Source: Marinobacter similis
Lineage (GTDB): Bacteria; Pseudomonadota; Gammaproteobacteria; Pseudomonadales; Oleiphilaceae
DNA: 64,000 bases
Assembly: GCF_000830985.1 (NCBI RefSeq)
Contig: NZ_CP007151.1
Location: 3,100,001 to 3,164,000 of the forward strand
Reading direction: 5' to 3'
Shown piece by piece: positions 1 to 10,654 of the stretch (position 1 is the stretch's first letter; the number at the start of each line of letters is the position of its first letter). Below the pieces are notes generated by a model. The model searched no databases and was not told the DNA's origin. It was given only the letters and a program-made list of their open reading frames with translations. The translations under genes were made by a program, and so were the position numbers.

Positions 1-1
1 T

Positions 2-811
2 GCCGGGCTGTGTGCGGTGGATGTGCCGGAACACGTGGACATGATGATGCGCGCCCTGCAGGACAGCGGTGAAGTGTGCACCCGCATGGGCGCCTACAAG
101 CCGCGCACCAACCCCTATTCGTTCCAGGGCCACGGCAAGGGTTGCCTGCCCTGGGTGTTTGAAAAGGCGGGCAAGCATGGCATCAAGGTGATTGCCATGG
201 AGATTACCCACGAGAGCCACATCGAGGAAATCGATACCTGCCTGGAACGCCTGGGCCGCCCGACCGGTGTCATGCTTCAAGTCGGCACCCGGAATACCCA
301 GAATTTTGAGTTGCTGAAGGCAATTGGCCGGCAAAGCGAGTATCCCGTATTGCTCAAGCGCGGTTTTGGCATCACCCTGAACGAATCCCTGAATGCCGCC
401 GAGTACCTGGCCAGCGAAGGCAACGCCAACGTGATCTTCTGCCTGCGGGGCATGAAGACCGAGGCCGGGCAACCGCACCGCAACATGGTCGATTTTGCCC
501 ATGTGCCAGCGGTGAAGCGGCTAACGCGGATGCCGGTGTGTGTGGACCCGTCCCACTCGGTGGGCAGCCGGGACCGCGCCCCGGACGGCATCCTGGATGT
601 CATGCACGCCACCGCACAGGGCGTGATTGCCGGTGCCAACATGGTGCTGGTGGACTTCCACCCGAAACCCGAACGGGCACTGGTGGACGGCCCCCAGGCC
701 TTGTTGATGAACGAACTACCCGCCTATCTGGAAGATATCCGGCTATGCCACGACACCTGGACCAAACGCCAGGCCATTTACCAACGCCTTCAAGGTGAAC
801 CACCAGAATGA
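2..811 (+). CDS. DAHP synthase-like protein (3-deoxy-7-phosphoheptulonate synthase family), 3' part
   Basis: The reading frame is open to the left edge, so the N-terminus lies outside the window; a GTG at 17 is internal, because the residues just before it (AGLCAVDVPE) resemble the family's AGPC strand. The protein matches the type I-beta DAHP synthase barrel: a YSFQG loop, a GTRNTQNFELL segment (usually GARNMQN), PVLLKRG, a GNANVIFCLRG strand (usually C-E-R-G) and VDPSHSVG. DAHP synthase joins phosphoenolpyruvate and erythrose 4-phosphate at the entry to aromatic biosynthesis. Several signature residues differ from the common form, so substrate or regulation may differ, and a related aldolase role is possible. 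Its stop overlaps the next start by four bases (ATGA), suggesting translational coupling. Confidence 0.8.
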   Translation, partial: AGLCAVDVPEHVDMMMRALQDSGEVCTRMGAYKPRTNPYSFQGHGKGCLPWVFEKAGKHGIKVIAMEITHESHIEEIDTCLERLGRPTGVMLQVGTRNTQNFELLKAIGRQSEYPVLLKRGFGITLNESLNAAEYLASEGNANVIFCLRGMKTEAGQPHRNMVDFAHVPAVKRLTRMPVCVDPSHSVGSRDRAPDGILDVMHATAQGVIAGANMVLVDFHPKPERALVDGPQALLMNELPAYLEDIRLCHDTWTKRQAIYQRLQGEPPE

Positions 812-1608
812 TTGTTTACGGACACAGAGGCGCCAAAGGCGAGGCGCCTGAAAATACATTGCCGGGCTTTATTCATGCCTACCGCCATGGCATCCGGCAT
901 TTTGAGTTGGATCTGGTGCTGTCGAAAGACGGCATCCCCGTGATGGTGCACGATCTGACCGTTACCCGCACCACCAGCCATACCGGTGATGTGGGCGCTT
1001 TCACGGCGGCTGAGCTGGCCGACATGGACGCCCGGCGCAACACCAGCTCCTGGCCCCGCAAGATTGGCATTCCCACCCTGGAAGACCTGCTGGACCAGTT
1101 TGACGATCTGGAGCACCTGCAGCTGGAGGTCAAGAAAGATACCCGGCAGCGCCTGAACATTCTGTGCAACCGCCTGACCGAGATCATTCAGCGCCGCAAC
1201 CTGTACAAGACCGCCACCATTACCTCATCAGACACCTGGTTTCTGAAGGAAATCCGTCGGCGCAACAAGCACATTCAGATTGGCTTAGTGGCAGAGCGCA
1301 AGTTCCCACGGCCGTTGAACGTGGCCACGCGGCTTGGCTGTAGCTACCTGTGCTTGAACTGGAAGTTGTGTTCGAAGGAAATCGTGGAGAACGCACACCG
1401 CCGGGACATGCACGTGTCTACCTGGACGGTAAACCGCATTCACGACATGTTGCAGCTGGAGGAAATGGGGGTGAACAGCATCATCACCGATTACCCGACC
1501 AGCACCCGAATGTTTTTCGACAACCGGGCCAGGGCACTGATGCCCCTGCCCCAATCGCAATCGGAGACTGTGCCGGACACCGATTCAGCGCTGCCCACCG
1601 GCGGCTGA
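808..1608 (+). CDS. Glycerophosphodiester phosphodiesterase (GDPD/UgpQ type)
   Basis: The 266-residue protein is a cytoplasmic GDPD TIM barrel that hydrolyses glycerophosphodiesters to glycerol 3-phosphate and an alcohol. It opens with the hallmark YGHRGAKGEAPENT (His6, Arg7); Glu33 and Asp35 in HFELDL and His48 in VMVHD complete the expected metal and catalytic set. The C-terminal VSTWTVN and ITDYP strands are also family hallmarks. No signal peptide is visible, which favours the short cytoplasmic UgpQ-like class. The start overlaps the preceding stop. It converges on sthA with seven bases between the stop codons. The last 25 or so residues are polar and probably disordered. Confidence 0.88.
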   Translation: MIVYGHRGAKGEAPENTLPGFIHAYRHGIRHFELDLVLSKDGIPVMVHDLTVTRTTSHTGDVGAFTAAELADMDARRNTSSWPRKIGIPTLEDLLDQFDDLEHLQLEVKKDTRQRLNILCNRLTEIIQRRNLYKTATITSSDTWFLKEIRRRNKHIQIGLVAERKFPRPLNVATRLGCSYLCLNWKLCSKEIVENAHRRDMHVSTWTVNRIHDMLQLEEMGVNSIITDYPTSTRMFFDNRARALMPLPQSQSETVPDTDSALPTGG

Positions 1609-1615
1609 AGCCGGA

Positions 1616-3007
1616 TCAGAAGATCCGGTTCAGGCCGTTCAGCGCGGCTACCCGGTAGGCTTCTGCCATGGTCGGGTAGTTAAACGTGGTGTTGATGAAG
1701 TAGTTCAGGGAATTGGCTTCCCCTTCCTGGTTCATGATGGCCTGTCCGATGTGGACGATCTCGGCCGCCTGGTCCCCGAAGCAGTGAATGCCCAGAATCT
1801 GGCGGCTTTCACGGTGGAACAGGATCTTCAGCATACCCACCGCATCGCCGGTAATCTGGGCACGGGCCAGGTCTTTGAAGAAGGCCTGGCCTACTTCGTA
1901 TGGCACCTTCGCTTCGGTCAGTTCACGCTCGGTTTTACCGACGGAGCTGATCTCGGGAATGGTGTAGATACCGGTCGGCACATCCGAGACATAGCGGAAG
2001 TACTCATCCTTCACGATGTCAGACGACGCCGAACGGCCCTGATCGTATGCAGCACTGGCCAGGCTCGGCCAACCGATCACGTCGCCAGCGGCGTAGACGT
2101 TCTCTACTTCCGTGCGGTAGTGCTCATCCACCGACAGCTGGCCGCGGCCATTGGGCACCAGGCCGATGTTGTCGAGACTCAGGGAATCGGTGTTGCCGGT
2201 ACGGCCGTTGCACCACAGGAATGCGTCTGCACGGATCTTCTTGCCAGATTCCAGCGACAGCACTACGCCATGGTCGTCGCCTTCCACCTTCTCATACTGC
2301 TCGTTGTGGCGTACCAGAACCCCGTTGTTGCGCAGGTGGTAACTGAGCGCGTCGGAGATCTCGTCGTCCAGGAACGACAGCAGGCGGCTGGTCGGGTTGA
2401 TCAGGTCTACCTTCACACCCAGGCCGGCAAAGATCGAAGCATACTCTGAACCAATAACACCGGCGCCGTAGATGATCAGCGTGCGCGGGGTGTGGGACAG
2501 GTTCAGGATGGTGTCCGAGTTGTAGATACGGTGATGACGGAAGTCCACATCGGGCGGCAGGTACGGGCGTGAGCCGGTAGCAATGATCGCCTGCTTGAAG
2601 TGGATATGCTCAACCGCCTTGCTGCCGCGAATTTCCAGCCGGTTCTTGTCAACGAACGAGGCACGGCCGTTGATCAGGTCTACCCGGTTGCGGGCGTAGA
2701 ACTGGGTTCTCAGCTTCACCTGCTTGCCAATAACCTTCTGGGCGTTCTGCAGCACCCGGGGAAAGGAGAACCAGCGCGGCTCACCGATATCGCGGAACAT
2801 CTGGTTGGTGTTGAACGTGATGATCTGCTTCACCGAATGACGCAGCGCCTTGGAGGGAATGGTCCCCCAGTGGGTGCAGTTACCGCCGACGGTGGCCTTG
2901 TCTTCGATGATCGCGACACGTTTACCGTGCTTCGTCGCATTCATCGCCGCGCCTTCACCGGAAGGCCCAGCGCCGATAACGACGACGTCGTAATGATGTT
3001 CTGCCAT
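1616..3007 (-). CDS. sthA: Soluble pyridine nucleotide transhydrogenase (Si-specific)
   Basis: This 463-residue FAD enzyme of the pyridine nucleotide-disulfide oxidoreductase family moves hydride between NADPH and NAD+ and balances the two pools. An N-terminal FAD Rossmann motif ([16 protein letters not shown], about residues 10-25) is followed by [15 protein letters not shown]. That segment carries Thr instead of the second redox cysteine of lipoamide dehydrogenases, which is diagnostic for SthA. The NAD(P) motif [15 protein letters not shown] sits near residue 180 and a [11 protein letters not shown] strand near 310, with a C-terminal dimerisation domain. An AAGGAG lies 11 bases before the ATG. 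Neighbours upstream on this strand are nqrM and the nqr operon. Confidence 0.95.
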   Translation of the reverse strand: MAEHHYDVVVIGAGPSGEGAAMNATKHGKRVAIIEDKATVGGNCTHWGTIPSKALRHSVKQIITFNTNQMFRDIGEPRWFSFPRVLQNAQKVIGKQVKLRTQFYARNRVDLINGRASFVDKNRLEIRGSKAVEHIHFKQAIIATGSRPYLPPDVDFRHHRIYNSDTILNLSHTPRTLIIYGAGVIGSEYASIFAGLGVKVDLINPTSRLLSFLDDEISDALSYHLRNNGVLVRHNEQYEKVEGDDHGVVLSLESGKKIRADAFLWCNGRTGNTDSLSLDNIGLVPNGRGQLSVDEHYRTEVENVYAAGDVIGWPSLASAAYDQGRSASSDIVKDEYFRYVSDVPTGIYTIPEISSVGKTERELTEAKVPYEVGQAFFKDLARAQITGDAVGMLKILFHRESRQILGIHCFGDQAAEIVHIGQAIMNQEGEANSLNYFINTTFNYPTMAEAYRVAALNGLNRIF

Positions 3008-3065
3008 GCGCGCAGTGACTCCTTATCTACGTCGTGAAAATTGGATCTTTATTATTGATTGCGTG

Positions 3066-3314
3066 TCAGTGCTTGTCGGCCTTGGTGGCGTCATAGGTGA
3101 GAGCCTCGGCCTGCCCGCTGTCCTGGGCCTGGCGCTCGTTCTCTTCCTCACACTTTTGGGGGCTGCCACCACAGATATCGCAGGACTGGCTGATACCGAG
3201 TGCGCCAATGCCGCCACAGGTACCACTGATCGGCTTGCGTCCGAGGATCACGCCGATGGACATGGCCGCTACAAGCAGAACCACGATGAACAAAACCAGA
3301 AGAAAGGTACCCAT
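3066..3314 (-). CDS. nqrM: Na+-NQR maturation protein NqrM (DUF539)
   Basis: An 82-residue protein with one N-terminal membrane helix (about residues 3-24) followed by a cysteine cluster: C-G-G-I-G, then S-C-D-I-C-G-G. This is the NqrM layout; NqrM is needed to deliver the iron held between NqrD and NqrE. The charged tail after residue 55 is poorly conserved. A strong AGGAGG sits six bases before the ATG. It is the last gene of the nqr-apbE-nqrM run. No frame damage is visible. Confidence 0.9.
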   Translation of the reverse strand: MGTFLLVLFIVVLLVAAMSIGVILGRKPISGTCGGIGALGISQSCDICGGSPQKCEEENERQAQDSGQAEALTYDATKADKH

Positions 3315-3355
3315 GTTGCCCTCCTTTTATGAGCGCCACTTATGATTGAGCGACG

Positions 3356-4404
3356 CTACTGAGTAACGTAAGACGAAAACGCCGGCGTCTGATGTGTTTC
3401 GAAGCCGTTTTCCGTCCGGATTATAAAATAGGCCGGGATGTTCTCCCGGGTCGCGAGGGCTTGCGCTTTCTCAAAGCCCATCACGTTAAAACCTGTGGCC
3501 AGGGCATCCGCCGACATACAATCTTCGGCGATTACCGTTACCGAGGCCAGATTATGCTTGATGGGACGCCCGGTTACAGGGTCTATGGTATGGGAAAACC
3601 GGCGCCCTTCCGATTCGTAATAGTTACGATAGTCGCCGGATGTCGCCATAGCGCTGCTTTCCAAGGCCACAATGCGATTCACCTGACGGGCATCGGAGGT
3701 GGGTTCCTCAATCGCCAAACGCCAGGCATCTCCCCCGGGTTTGCGCCCATTTACACGGACTTCGCCACCAATCTCTACCAGATACGCCTTAATCCCCTCA
3801 CTGTCGAGGTATCGGGCAACCGCGTCAACCCCGTAGCCCTTGGCAATAGCAGAGAGATCAATGTACTGGGGCTGTTCAGCCCGCACCGCCGGTGGCTGCT
3901 CCCGCAGCTCCAGCTTGTCGTACCCCGTGACAGCAAGTACCTCTGCCAGTTCCTGATCGGACGGCACCTGCTCCGGGCGTGCCTGGGGGCCAAAGCCCCA
4001 GAGGTTCACTACCGGGCCGATGGTGACGTCGAAAGCACCGCTGGTCAGCTCTGAGATCGCCTCAGCCCGCCGCAGCACTTCATACAATGGCTCTGACAGC
4101 GGCATCCACTGGGACTGGTCACCAGCCTGGTTCAGCTGCGACAGCTCGGAATCCGCGCGCCAGGTGGACATGGACGCATCCACTTTCTCCAGCTCGCCCT
4201 CAATTCCGGCCGCCAGGGCTTCCAGCCGGGCTGATCGTCCGGCAGTACCACGTTGATGTGGTACTCGGTACCAAACACCGGCCCGGAGATTTCCCAGACT
4301 TTTTCCTCTGGCTCAAACGAACAACCCGCCAGAGCGAGCCCTGCCAGCGCCAACATGGCGCCGACAAAACCCACCCTGACGGGTTGAAGCATGCGGGATG
4401 TCAT
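3356..4404 (-). CDS. apbE: FAD:protein FMN transferase ApbE (one base missing)
   Basis: ApbE attaches FMN to threonines of NqrB and NqrC. The N-terminus (from 4404) is a lipoprotein signal with lipobox LALAGC, then GPVFGTEYHINVVLPDDQP. The frame then breaks near 4228-4230 (GGG on the plus strand, CCC in the gene); adding one base continues into LEALAAGIEGELEKVDASMSTW and runs intact to 3356. The repaired length is 349 residues, normal for ApbE. Family segments seen are MSTWRADSELSQLN, the DLSAIAKGYGVDAVA flavin loop, LVEIGGEVRVNG and the C-terminal SADALATGFNVMG with its magnesium ligands. Because nqrB and nqrC in the same operon need this modification, I read the break as a sequence error. 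Confidence 0.9.
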
Positions 4405-4413
4405 TGGAGCTAA

Positions 4414-5640
4414 TTAACCCCCAAAGTCATCCAGCATGATGTTCTCATCCTCAACACCCAGATCCTTCAGCATCTTGATGCAGGATGCGTTCATGATGGG
4501 GGGCCCACACATGTAGAACTCACAGTCTTCCGGAGCCGGATGATCTTTCAGATACTTCTCGTAGAGGACGTTATGGATAAAGCCGGTTTCGCCTTTCCAG
4601 TTGTCCTCAGGCAGTGCATCGGACAGTGCCACGTGCCACTCGAAGTTCTCGTTCTCTTCCTGCAGCATGTCGAAGTCTTCCACGTAGAACATTTCGCGGA
4701 CGCTTCGAGCACCGTACCAGAAGCTGATCTTGCGCTTCGAGTTCAGACGCTTGAGCTGGTCAAAGATGTGCGAACGCATCGGTGCCATGCCAGCACCACC
4801 GCCGATGAACACCATTTCGGCTTCGGTCTTCTTGGCGAAGAACTCACCGAACGGCCCCATCACGGTCACCTTGTCACCCGGCTTCATGTTGAACACGTAG
4901 CTCGACATGATACCTGGGTTGTGGTCGGTACCTGGAGGCGGAGTCGCGATCCGGATGTTGAACTTCAGGACGCCCTTCTCTTCCGGGTAGTTCGCCATGG
5001 AGTACGCACGGATGGTCTCTTCCTTGTTGATCGCCTTGTAGCGCCAGATGTTGTGCTTGTCCCAGTCTTCGTGGAACTCTTCCTCGATATCGAAATCCTT
5101 GAAATCGATTTCGTAAGGAGGGCACTCCAGCTGGACGTAGCCACCAGCGCGGAAGTCTACTTCTTCGCCTTCCGGAAGCTTCAGTACCAGTTCTTTGATG
5201 AAGGTGGCCACGTTGTGGTTGGACACCACTTCGCATTCCCACTTCTTCACGCCGAAGAACTCTTCAGGTACTTCGATCTTCATGTCCTGCTTCACCGGAA
5301 CCTGGCAGGACAGGCGCCAGCCTTCCTTTTCTTCCCGGTTGGTGAAGTGGGTCTTCTCGGTCGGCAGCATGGCGCCGCCGCCTTCGAACACCTTACATTT
5401 GCACTGGGCACAGGTACCGCCGCCGCCGCACGCGGAGGACAGAAAGATACCCTGGTTCGCCAGGGTGCCCAGCAATTTCCCGCCCGCACCGGTCTTCATG
5501 GTGTGTTCGGGATCGTCGTTGATCTCAATTGTCACGTCACCGGTGCTTACCAGCCTGGAGCGGGCCGCAAGAATCACTGCGACCAGAGCCAGAACGATAA
5601 CGGTGAACATGACCACGCCGAGAATAATTTCTGTATTCAT
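4414..5640 (-). CDS. nqrF: Na+-NQR subunit F, NADH and [2Fe-2S] subunit
   Basis: The 408-residue electron entry subunit of the sodium-pumping NADH:quinone reductase. One N-terminal membrane helix (residues 4-27) anchors a plant-type ferredoxin domain with ligands Cys71, Cys77, Cys80 and Cys112 ([15 protein letters not shown], then RLSCQV). The FAD domain has [11 protein letters not shown], and the NADH domain has [14 protein letters not shown] and the C-terminal [12 protein letters not shown]. Length and motifs match the family. It is followed by apbE nine bases downstream and preceded by nqrE. Confidence 0.97.
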   Translation of the reverse strand: MNTEIILGVVMFTVIVLALVAVILAARSRLVSTGDVTIEINDDPEHTMKTGAGGKLLGTLANQGIFLSSACGGGGTCAQCKCKVFEGGGAMLPTEKTHFTNREEKEGWRLSCQVPVKQDMKIEVPEEFFGVKKWECEVVSNHNVATFIKELVLKLPEGEEVDFRAGGYVQLECPPYEIDFKDFDIEEEFHEDWDKHNIWRYKAINKEETIRAYSMANYPEEKGVLKFNIRIATPPPGTDHNPGIMSSYVFNMKPGDKVTVMGPFGEFFAKKTEAEMVFIGGGAGMAPMRSHIFDQLKRLNSKRKISFWYGARSVREMFYVEDFDMLQEENENFEWHVALSDALPEDNWKGETGFIHNVLYEKYLKDHPAPEDCEFYMCGPPIMNASCIKMLKDLGVEDENIMLDDFGG

Positions 5641-5677
5641 GGTCTCGCCTTTTCGTTAAACCGAATCACCGGGTGAG

Positions 5678-6286
5678 TTACAGAGAGATGCCGGAGAAGG
5701 ACATAAAGCCCAGGGACATCAGACCCACAGTGATGAAGGTGATACCCAGGCCACGCAGGCCTTCCGGAACGTCACTGTACTTCAGCTTCTCGCGAATGCC
5801 GGCCAGCGCAATGATGGCCAGGGCCCAGCCCACGCCGGCACCGAATCCGTACACCACACTCTCACCGAAGGTGTAGTCCCGCTCAACCATGAACAGTGAC
5901 GCACCCAGGATGGCGCAGTTCACTGTGATCAGTGGCAGGAACACACCGAGGGCCGCATAGAGCGCTGGAATGTACTTGTCGAGTACCATTTCCATGATCT
6001 GTACGATCGCCGCGATTACACCAATGTACGTAAGCAAGCCCAAAAAGCTCAGGTCTACGTTTGGCAGACCGGCCCACTCAAGGGCGCCTTCGCGCAGGAT
6101 GCTGTTGTACAGCAGGTTGTTCACCGGCACGGTGACGGTCAGAACCACCACTACCGCGATACCCAGACCGGTAGCCGCCTCGATCTTCTTCGAGATCGCC
6201 AGGAAGGTACACATACCCAGGAAGAAAGCCAGGGCCATGTTCTCAACGAAAATGGCCTTAACAATCAGGCTGATATAATGTTCCAT
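5678..6286 (-). CDS. nqrE: Na+-NQR subunit E
   Basis: A 202-residue integral membrane subunit with about six hydrophobic helices; it pairs with NqrD around a shared iron centre in the membrane. The start [26 protein letters not shown] and the segment [16 protein letters not shown], with its conserved cysteine, are characteristic. The ATG shares one base with the nqrD stop, a coupling typical of this operon. Confidence 0.96.
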   Translation of the reverse strand: MEHYISLIVKAIFVENMALAFFLGMCTFLAISKKIEAATGLGIAVVVVLTVTVPVNNLLYNSILREGALEWAGLPNVDLSFLGLLTYIGVIAAIVQIMEMVLDKYIPALYAALGVFLPLITVNCAILGASLFMVERDYTFGESVVYGFGAGVGWALAIIALAGIREKLKYSDVPEGLRGLGITFITVGLMSLGFMSFSGISL

Positions 6287-6951
6287 CAGAAGGCCTCCTT
6301 GGCGGTGTGACGAGACATCTTGTAATCCGCCTCTTCAACCTGCTCTGGCTTCCAGACCCGCAGGCCCCAGATTGCCAGACCGATGATGAAGAACGCGCTC
6401 GGCGGCAGCAGCAACAGACCGTTCGGGATGTACCAGCCACCCTCGTTGACAGTCGGCAGCAGTGTTACGCCAAACAGTGAGCCCGCGCCCAGCAGTTCCC
6501 GGAAGAACGCTACGAACAGCAGCAGCACGGAATAACCGAGACCGTTACCAATACCGTCGAGGAAGCTCAGGTAGGGGCCATTCTTCATGGCGAAGCCTTC
6601 GGCACGACCCATCACGATGCAGTTGGTGATGATCAGACCAACGAATACGGACAGCTGCTTGCTGATCTCGTAGGCGTAGGCCTTGAGGATCTGGTCAACC
6701 ACGATTACCAGGGAGGCAATGATGGTCATCTGCACGATGATACGGATGCTACCCGGAATTTGAGCCCGAACCAGCGATACCGCCAGGTTAGAGAATGCCG
6801 TTACCGCGATTACCGCCAGACACATGACGATGGTCACGTTCATGCTGGTGGTTACCGCCAACGCGGAGCAGATACCGAGGATCTGCAGCGCGATCGGGTT
6901 GTTGCTAAAAATCGGTTCGAAGAGAACCTGTTTGGCCGATGCATCTGCCAT
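6286..6951 (-). CDS. nqrD: Na+-NQR subunit D
   Basis: A 221-residue membrane subunit homologous to NqrE and RnfA/RnfE. Six hydrophobic helices are visible, including [17 protein letters not shown] near the N-terminus (one inverted half) and [20 protein letters not shown] with the second conserved cysteine. It forms the iron-holding core with NqrE. It starts two bases after the nqrC stop. The C-terminal tail ([12 protein letters not shown]) is short and charged, as usual. Confidence 0.96.
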   Translation of the reverse strand: MADASAKQVLFEPIFSNNPIALQILGICSALAVTTSMNVTIVMCLAVIAVTAFSNLAVSLVRAQIPGSIRIIVQMTIIASLVIVVDQILKAYAYEISKQLSVFVGLIITNCIVMGRAEGFAMKNGPYLSFLDGIGNGLGYSVLLLFVAFFRELLGAGSLFGVTLLPTVNEGGWYIPNGLLLLPPSAFFIIGLAIWGLRVWKPEQVEEADYKMSRHTAKEAF

Positions 6952-6953
6952 GA

Positions 6954-7757
6954 TCAGACCTCCCCTTCACGCAGTTTTTGTAGGAATGGTGCGTAGCCGC
7001 GCTCGCTCATCCAGTAGTTCACCAGTTGCTCGACGCCACGGCTGGTCAGAGTCGCGCCGGACAGGGCATCTACCTTGTGCTCTTTGTCAGCAGCATCGGC
7101 ACTCACGCCACCTTTAACCAGGCGAATCTTCGGATCAGCGCGCTCGCCGTCGTAGACTTCCTTGCCCACCCACTGCTTTTTCCAGCGCGGGTTGTCGACT
7201 TCGCCACCCAGGCCCGGAGTTTCAGCGTGCGCGTAGAAACCGAGACCTTCAACGGTGTTCAGATCCCCTTCCAGGGAAATGAAGCCGTACAGGGTGGACC
7301 ACAGACCGTAACCGTGAATCGGCAGTACCACGCGGGTAACTTCGCCGTTCTCGCTCATGGTGTAGACCTTGGCAACGTTCGGACGACGCTTGATACCAGC
7401 CTTGTCTTCGGACGACGGGATGTTGGTAGACATCTGCGGGTCGGAAGCGGCTTTGTACATGTCGTACTTCATCGGGTCCTGAACACCAACGTCAGACGCT
7501 TCAACGTACTGACCGGTGTCCAGATCGACCAGACGAACTTCGAACTGCTCAAACTGCGATTCGATCTCATCGGCGCTGGCGCCCTGCTCAAGCAGGCCGG
7601 CAGCGGACAGGATGTTGGTCTTGATGTCCAGATTCTGGTTCTGAATCTGCGCTGGGCGGAGCATTACCGCGGCGCCAGATACCACCACGGAGAACACAAT
7701 ACTCAGGACCAGAGCAACAATCAGCGTTCTGGAGACAGTTTCTTTAGCTTTAGCCAC
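6954..7757 (-). CDS. nqrC: Na+-NQR subunit C, covalent FMN subunit
   Basis: The 267-residue subunit has one N-terminal membrane helix (about residues 11-33) and a periplasmic FMN-binding domain. The flavinylation motif [14 protein letters not shown] is near residue 225; its threonine is the expected site for phosphoester-linked FMN added by ApbE, which lies in the same operon. [15 protein letters not shown] and [12 protein letters not shown] are further family signatures. It overlaps the end of nqrB by eight bases. Confidence 0.96.
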   Translation of the reverse strand: MAKAKETVSRTLIVALVLSIVFSVVVSGAAVMLRPAQIQNQNLDIKTNILSAAGLLEQGASADEIESQFEQFEVRLVDLDTGQYVEASDVGVQDPMKYDMYKAASDPQMSTNIPSSEDKAGIKRRPNVAKVYTMSENGEVTRVVLPIHGYGLWSTLYGFISLEGDLNTVEGLGFYAHAETPGLGGEVDNPRWKKQWVGKEVYDGERADPKIRLVKGGVSADAADKEHKVDALSGATLTSRGVEQLVNYWMSERGYAPFLQKLREGEV

Positions 7758-8955
7758 GTGCGAGCCTCCGTTTGATGTTGGCCTGAACCACGTAGTGATC
7801 CATCAGCGGCGCGAACAGGTTTGCAAACAGGATGGCCAGCATGATGCCTTCCGGGAACGCCGGGTTGACTACCCGGATCAGCACGGTCATCACACCAACC
7901 AGGATACCGAAGCTCCAGCGACCGGTGTCGGTCATGGCGGAGGATACCGGGTCAGTGGCCATGAACATCATGCCGAACGCGAAGCCACCCATCACCAGGT
8001 GCCAATGTGCTGGCACGGCGAACATGGGATTGGTCTCGGAGCCGACGATGTTAAACAGCAGCGACGTGGCAATCATGCCGATCAGCACACCCCCGACAAT
8101 GCGGAAGTTGGCGATCTTCATACCCAGCAGAATGAGACCGCCGATCAGTACCGCCAGCGTGGAGGTCTCACCCATGGAGCCCTGAATGGTGCCCATGAAT
8201 GCGCTCATCCAGCCAATCTGCGTTTCCAGTGCTTCCAGGCCACCGCTGGCAGCCCAGCTCAGGGCCGTAGCGCCACTGAAACCGTCAACTGCGGTCCAGA
8301 CGGTGTCACCGGAGATCTGCGCAGGGTAAGCGAAGTACAGGAACGCACGACCGGTCAGGGCCGGGTTCAGGAAGTTCTTGCCAGTACCGCCGAACACTTC
8401 CTTACCGATCACCACACCGAAGGTGATACCCAGAGCCACCTGCCACAGCGATGGTGGGCGGCAGATCAGTGCGAACAGTACGGAGGTAACGAAGAAGCCT
8501 TCGTTCACTTCGTGACGACGAACGGTGGCGAACAATACTTCCCAGAAACCGCCGACGATGAACGTCACCGCATAGATGGGAATAAAGTAGGCCATGCCGT
8601 AGATGAAGTTATCCAGCCAGCCTGCACCGGCACCGGTCACTGCCAGCGCGTTGATGAAGGCTGTGCGCAGGCCGCCGTCGCCGACCATGGCATCCGGAGT
8701 GGTTGCGAGGTAGCTGTTGGCCTGGAAGCCGATGTTCCACATACCGAAGAACATGGCCGGGAAGGTACACATCCATACCGTGATCATGATGCGCTTGAGA
8801 TCAACGCCGTCACGCACGTGGGCCGTGGTAGAGGTTACCTTGCCCGGTGTGTAGAAGATCGTATCGACGGCTTCGTACAGCGAATACCAGCGCTCGTACT
8901 TGCCACCTTTTTCAAAGTGATGCTCGATTCCATCGAGAAACTGTCTGATAGCCAT
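7750..8955 (-). CDS. nqrB: Na+-NQR subunit B, covalent FMN and quinone subunit
   Basis: The main ion-translocating membrane subunit, with about ten helices. The FMN motif SGAT is at residues 227-230 (Thr230 the likely attachment site), preceded by the conserved [16 protein letters not shown] and [16 protein letters not shown]. At about residues 164-172 the sequence is [14 protein letters not shown] where relatives normally have a P-P-x-x-P-L-W-Q loop; three missing C residues would explain this without changing the frame (see findings). The 401-residue length is slightly short. The start lies four bases after the nqrA stop. Confidence 0.95.
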   Translation of the reverse strand: MAIRQFLDGIEHHFEKGGKYERWYSLYEAVDTIFYTPGKVTSTTAHVRDGVDLKRIMITVWMCTFPAMFFGMWNIGFQANSYLATTPDAMVGDGGLRTAFINALAVTGAGAGWLDNFIYGMAYFIPIYAVTFIVGGFWEVLFATVRRHEVNEGFFVTSVLFALICRPPSLWQVALGITFGVVIGKEVFGGTGKNFLNPALTGRAFLYFAYPAQISGDTVWTAVDGFSGATALSWAASGGLEALETQIGWMSAFMGTIQGSMGETSTLAVLIGGLILLGMKIANFRIVGGVLIGMIATSLLFNIVGSETNPMFAVPAHWHLVMGGFAFGMMFMATDPVSSAMTDTGRWSFGILVGVMTVLIRVVNPAFPEGIMLAILFANLFAPLMDHYVVQANIKRRLARG

Positions 8956-8959
8956 CGTT

Positions 8960-10306
8960 TTAGCCCTCGATCTCGATTCGGGTCAGGTTCTCGCGGAGAA
9001 TCGGACCGTATTCATATTTACCCGGGCACACGAACGTGCACAGCGCCAGATCTTCTTCATCCAGCTCCAGGGCACCGAGTTTCTGTGCCATCTCAGTGTC
9101 GCCAACGATGATGGAACGCAGCAGCTGGGTCGGCAGGATATCCAGCGGCATGATTTGCTCATACGCGCCTACCGGAACCATGGCCCGCTCACTGCCGTTG
9201 GTGGTGGTGGTAAAGTTGAACAGCTTGCCACTCGCCAGTTTCGACAGATAGATATTCAGGATGGAGAACTTGTTGGGACCCGGAGACAACCAGCCCATGA
9301 ACTCGCGCTTGTTGCCTTCTTCCAGCAGCGAAACCTGATTGGCAAAACGGCCGAGGTAGGCACAGGGGCCATCGCCACGACGTCCGCCGAACACCGAACC
9401 GGAAATGGCGCGCACTTCTGCATCGTTGCTGACTTCGCCTTCAAGCAGTTCCGGCAGGCTGGCACCGATACGGGTGCGAACCAGACGCGGCTTCAGCGCC
9501 TTGGGGCCACCGATCGCTACAATGCGCTCAACCGGCACTTCACCGGTGACGAACAGCTGTGCGATATCGATAACGTCCTGATAATTGATAGACCAGACTG
9601 TTTTGCTGTTAGACACCGGATCCAGATGGTGGATGTGGGTGCCAACATTGCCGGCCGGGTGCACGCCGTCGAACTGATGCACTTCAACGGCATCGTTCTT
9701 GGGCACAGGCACGTTGGAGCCTGGCTTGCCAGTAACAAATACCTTGCCCTGAGTCAGCTTGGTCAGAATCTCCAGGCCTTTCTCGAACGCTGCGCTGTTC
9801 TCGCCGATGATGACAGTCGGGTCAGCGGCCAGCGGGTTGGTATCCATTACAGACACGAAAATGGAATGGGGCGCGCTGTCGATGGTTGGGACTTTGCTGT
9901 AGGGGCGGGTTCTAAACGCCGTCCACAGACCGGACTCCACCAGATTGTCGACAACCTGCTGGCGCTCAAGGCCGGCAAGATCCGCGTCGTTGTAACGAGC
10001 GTAGGTTTCCGCTTCGTCACCATCGATCTCGATAACGATCGACTGAAAAACGCGACGGTCACCACGGTTGATTTCTTTCACCACGCCCGCGGCGGGTGAC
10101 GTATAACGAACGCCTTCGGTCTTCTTGTCCGTGAACAGCAGCGTGCCGCGCTTGACGCGGTCCCCTTCTTTCACAGCCATCGTCGGCTTCATGCCGTTGT
10201 AGTCAAAACCGATCAACGCCACGTGGCGAACGGGTTTGCCCTCTGTAATGGTCTGTTCGGGAGCGCCGCTGATGGGAAGATCCAGGCCTTTCTTGATCTT
10301 GATCAT
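8960..10306 (-). CDS. nqrA: Na+-NQR subunit A
   Basis: The first gene of the operon encodes a cytoplasmic peripheral subunit that contacts the quinone side of the complex. I place the start at the ATG at 10306 ([14 protein letters not shown], 448 residues), because a GAGG lies just upstream and relatives begin this way; an in-frame ATG at 10315 would add three residues. Family segments include [19 protein letters not shown], a [14 protein letters not shown] lipoyl-like turn, and [20 protein letters not shown] near the C-terminus. Confidence 0.95.
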   Translation of the reverse strand: MIKIKKGLDLPISGAPEQTITEGKPVRHVALIGFDYNGMKPTMAVKEGDRVKRGTLLFTDKKTEGVRYTSPAAGVVKEINRGDRRVFQSIVIEIDGDEAETYARYNDADLAGLERQQVVDNLVESGLWTAFRTRPYSKVPTIDSAPHSIFVSVMDTNPLAADPTVIIGENSAAFEKGLEILTKLTQGKVFVTGKPGSNVPVPKNDAVEVHQFDGVHPAGNVGTHIHHLDPVSNSKTVWSINYQDVIDIAQLFVTGEVPVERIVAIGGPKALKPRLVRTRIGASLPELLEGEVSNDAEVRAISGSVFGGRRGDGPCAYLGRFANQVSLLEEGNKREFMGWLSPGPNKFSILNIYLSKLASGKLFNFTTTTNGSERAMVPVGAYEQIMPLDILPTQLLRSIIVGDTEMAQKLGALELDEEDLALCTFVCPGKYEYGPILRENLTRIEIEG

Positions 10307-10497
10307 TAGCCTCATCCAGTCATCAGAAACTAGTTTATGGATTATTCACGTCCGGCTTCTGTGGCCCAGGTTTCCTCTCAGGATTACACCAGAAGGTTGC
10401 CCCAAGTAGCGAAAGCGGAAGCCGTTCGAATGCGGCTTATCCTCTGACGCTGGAAATGATGAGAAACTGAAAGCCAGACATACCCAAAATCGCGCCA

Positions 10498-10526
10498 ATT
10501 ATAGAGATTAAGGAAACCTATTTCCA
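10498..10526 (-). promoter_or_regulatory. Sigma70-type promoter for the nqr operon
   Basis: On the minus strand a perfect -10 hexamer TATAAT (10498-10503) follows a TGGAAA -35 (10521-10526) with a 17-base spacer. Transcription would begin near 10490 and leave a leader of about 185 bases before nqrA. The 339-base gap between nqrA and gap otherwise holds the terminator at 10589-10620; I see no gene in it. Confidence 0.6.
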
Positions 10527-10588
10527 CCAGAAAGCAGAACGGCTTTGTGCCTGATCGTAAACCGGGCACGCCACAGATTTGGCAAAGA

Positions 10589-10620
10589 AAAACCCCGGCA
10601 ACTTTCGTTACCGGGGTTTT
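10589..10620 (-). terminator. Rho-independent terminator after gap, usable in both directions
   Basis: The stem AAAACCCCGG / CCGGGGTTTT encloses a 12-base loop and has A and T tracts on both sides. It ends gap (minus strand) 35 bases past its stop codon and separates it from the nqr promoter. Confidence 0.85.
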
Positions 10621-10654
10621 AAGGGTAGTACACAACCGTTACGGCGTGTTTGGA

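Noticed and set aside
1751-2449. Long plus-strand frame opposite sthA
   Set aside because: Lies wholly inside sthA with no homology or ribosome site; a shadow of a GC-rich gene.
4540-5676. 378-codon plus-strand frame opposite nqrF
   Set aside because: Antisense shadow of a well-conserved gene; composition and lack of motifs do not support coding.
7795-9111. 438-codon plus-strand frame opposite nqrB
   Set aside because: His/Gln/Gly-rich translation without fold or motif; shadow frame.
10384-10635. 83-codon minus-strand frame in the nqrA-gap gap
   Set aside because: Overlaps the promoter and terminator, no ribosome site, no recognisable product.
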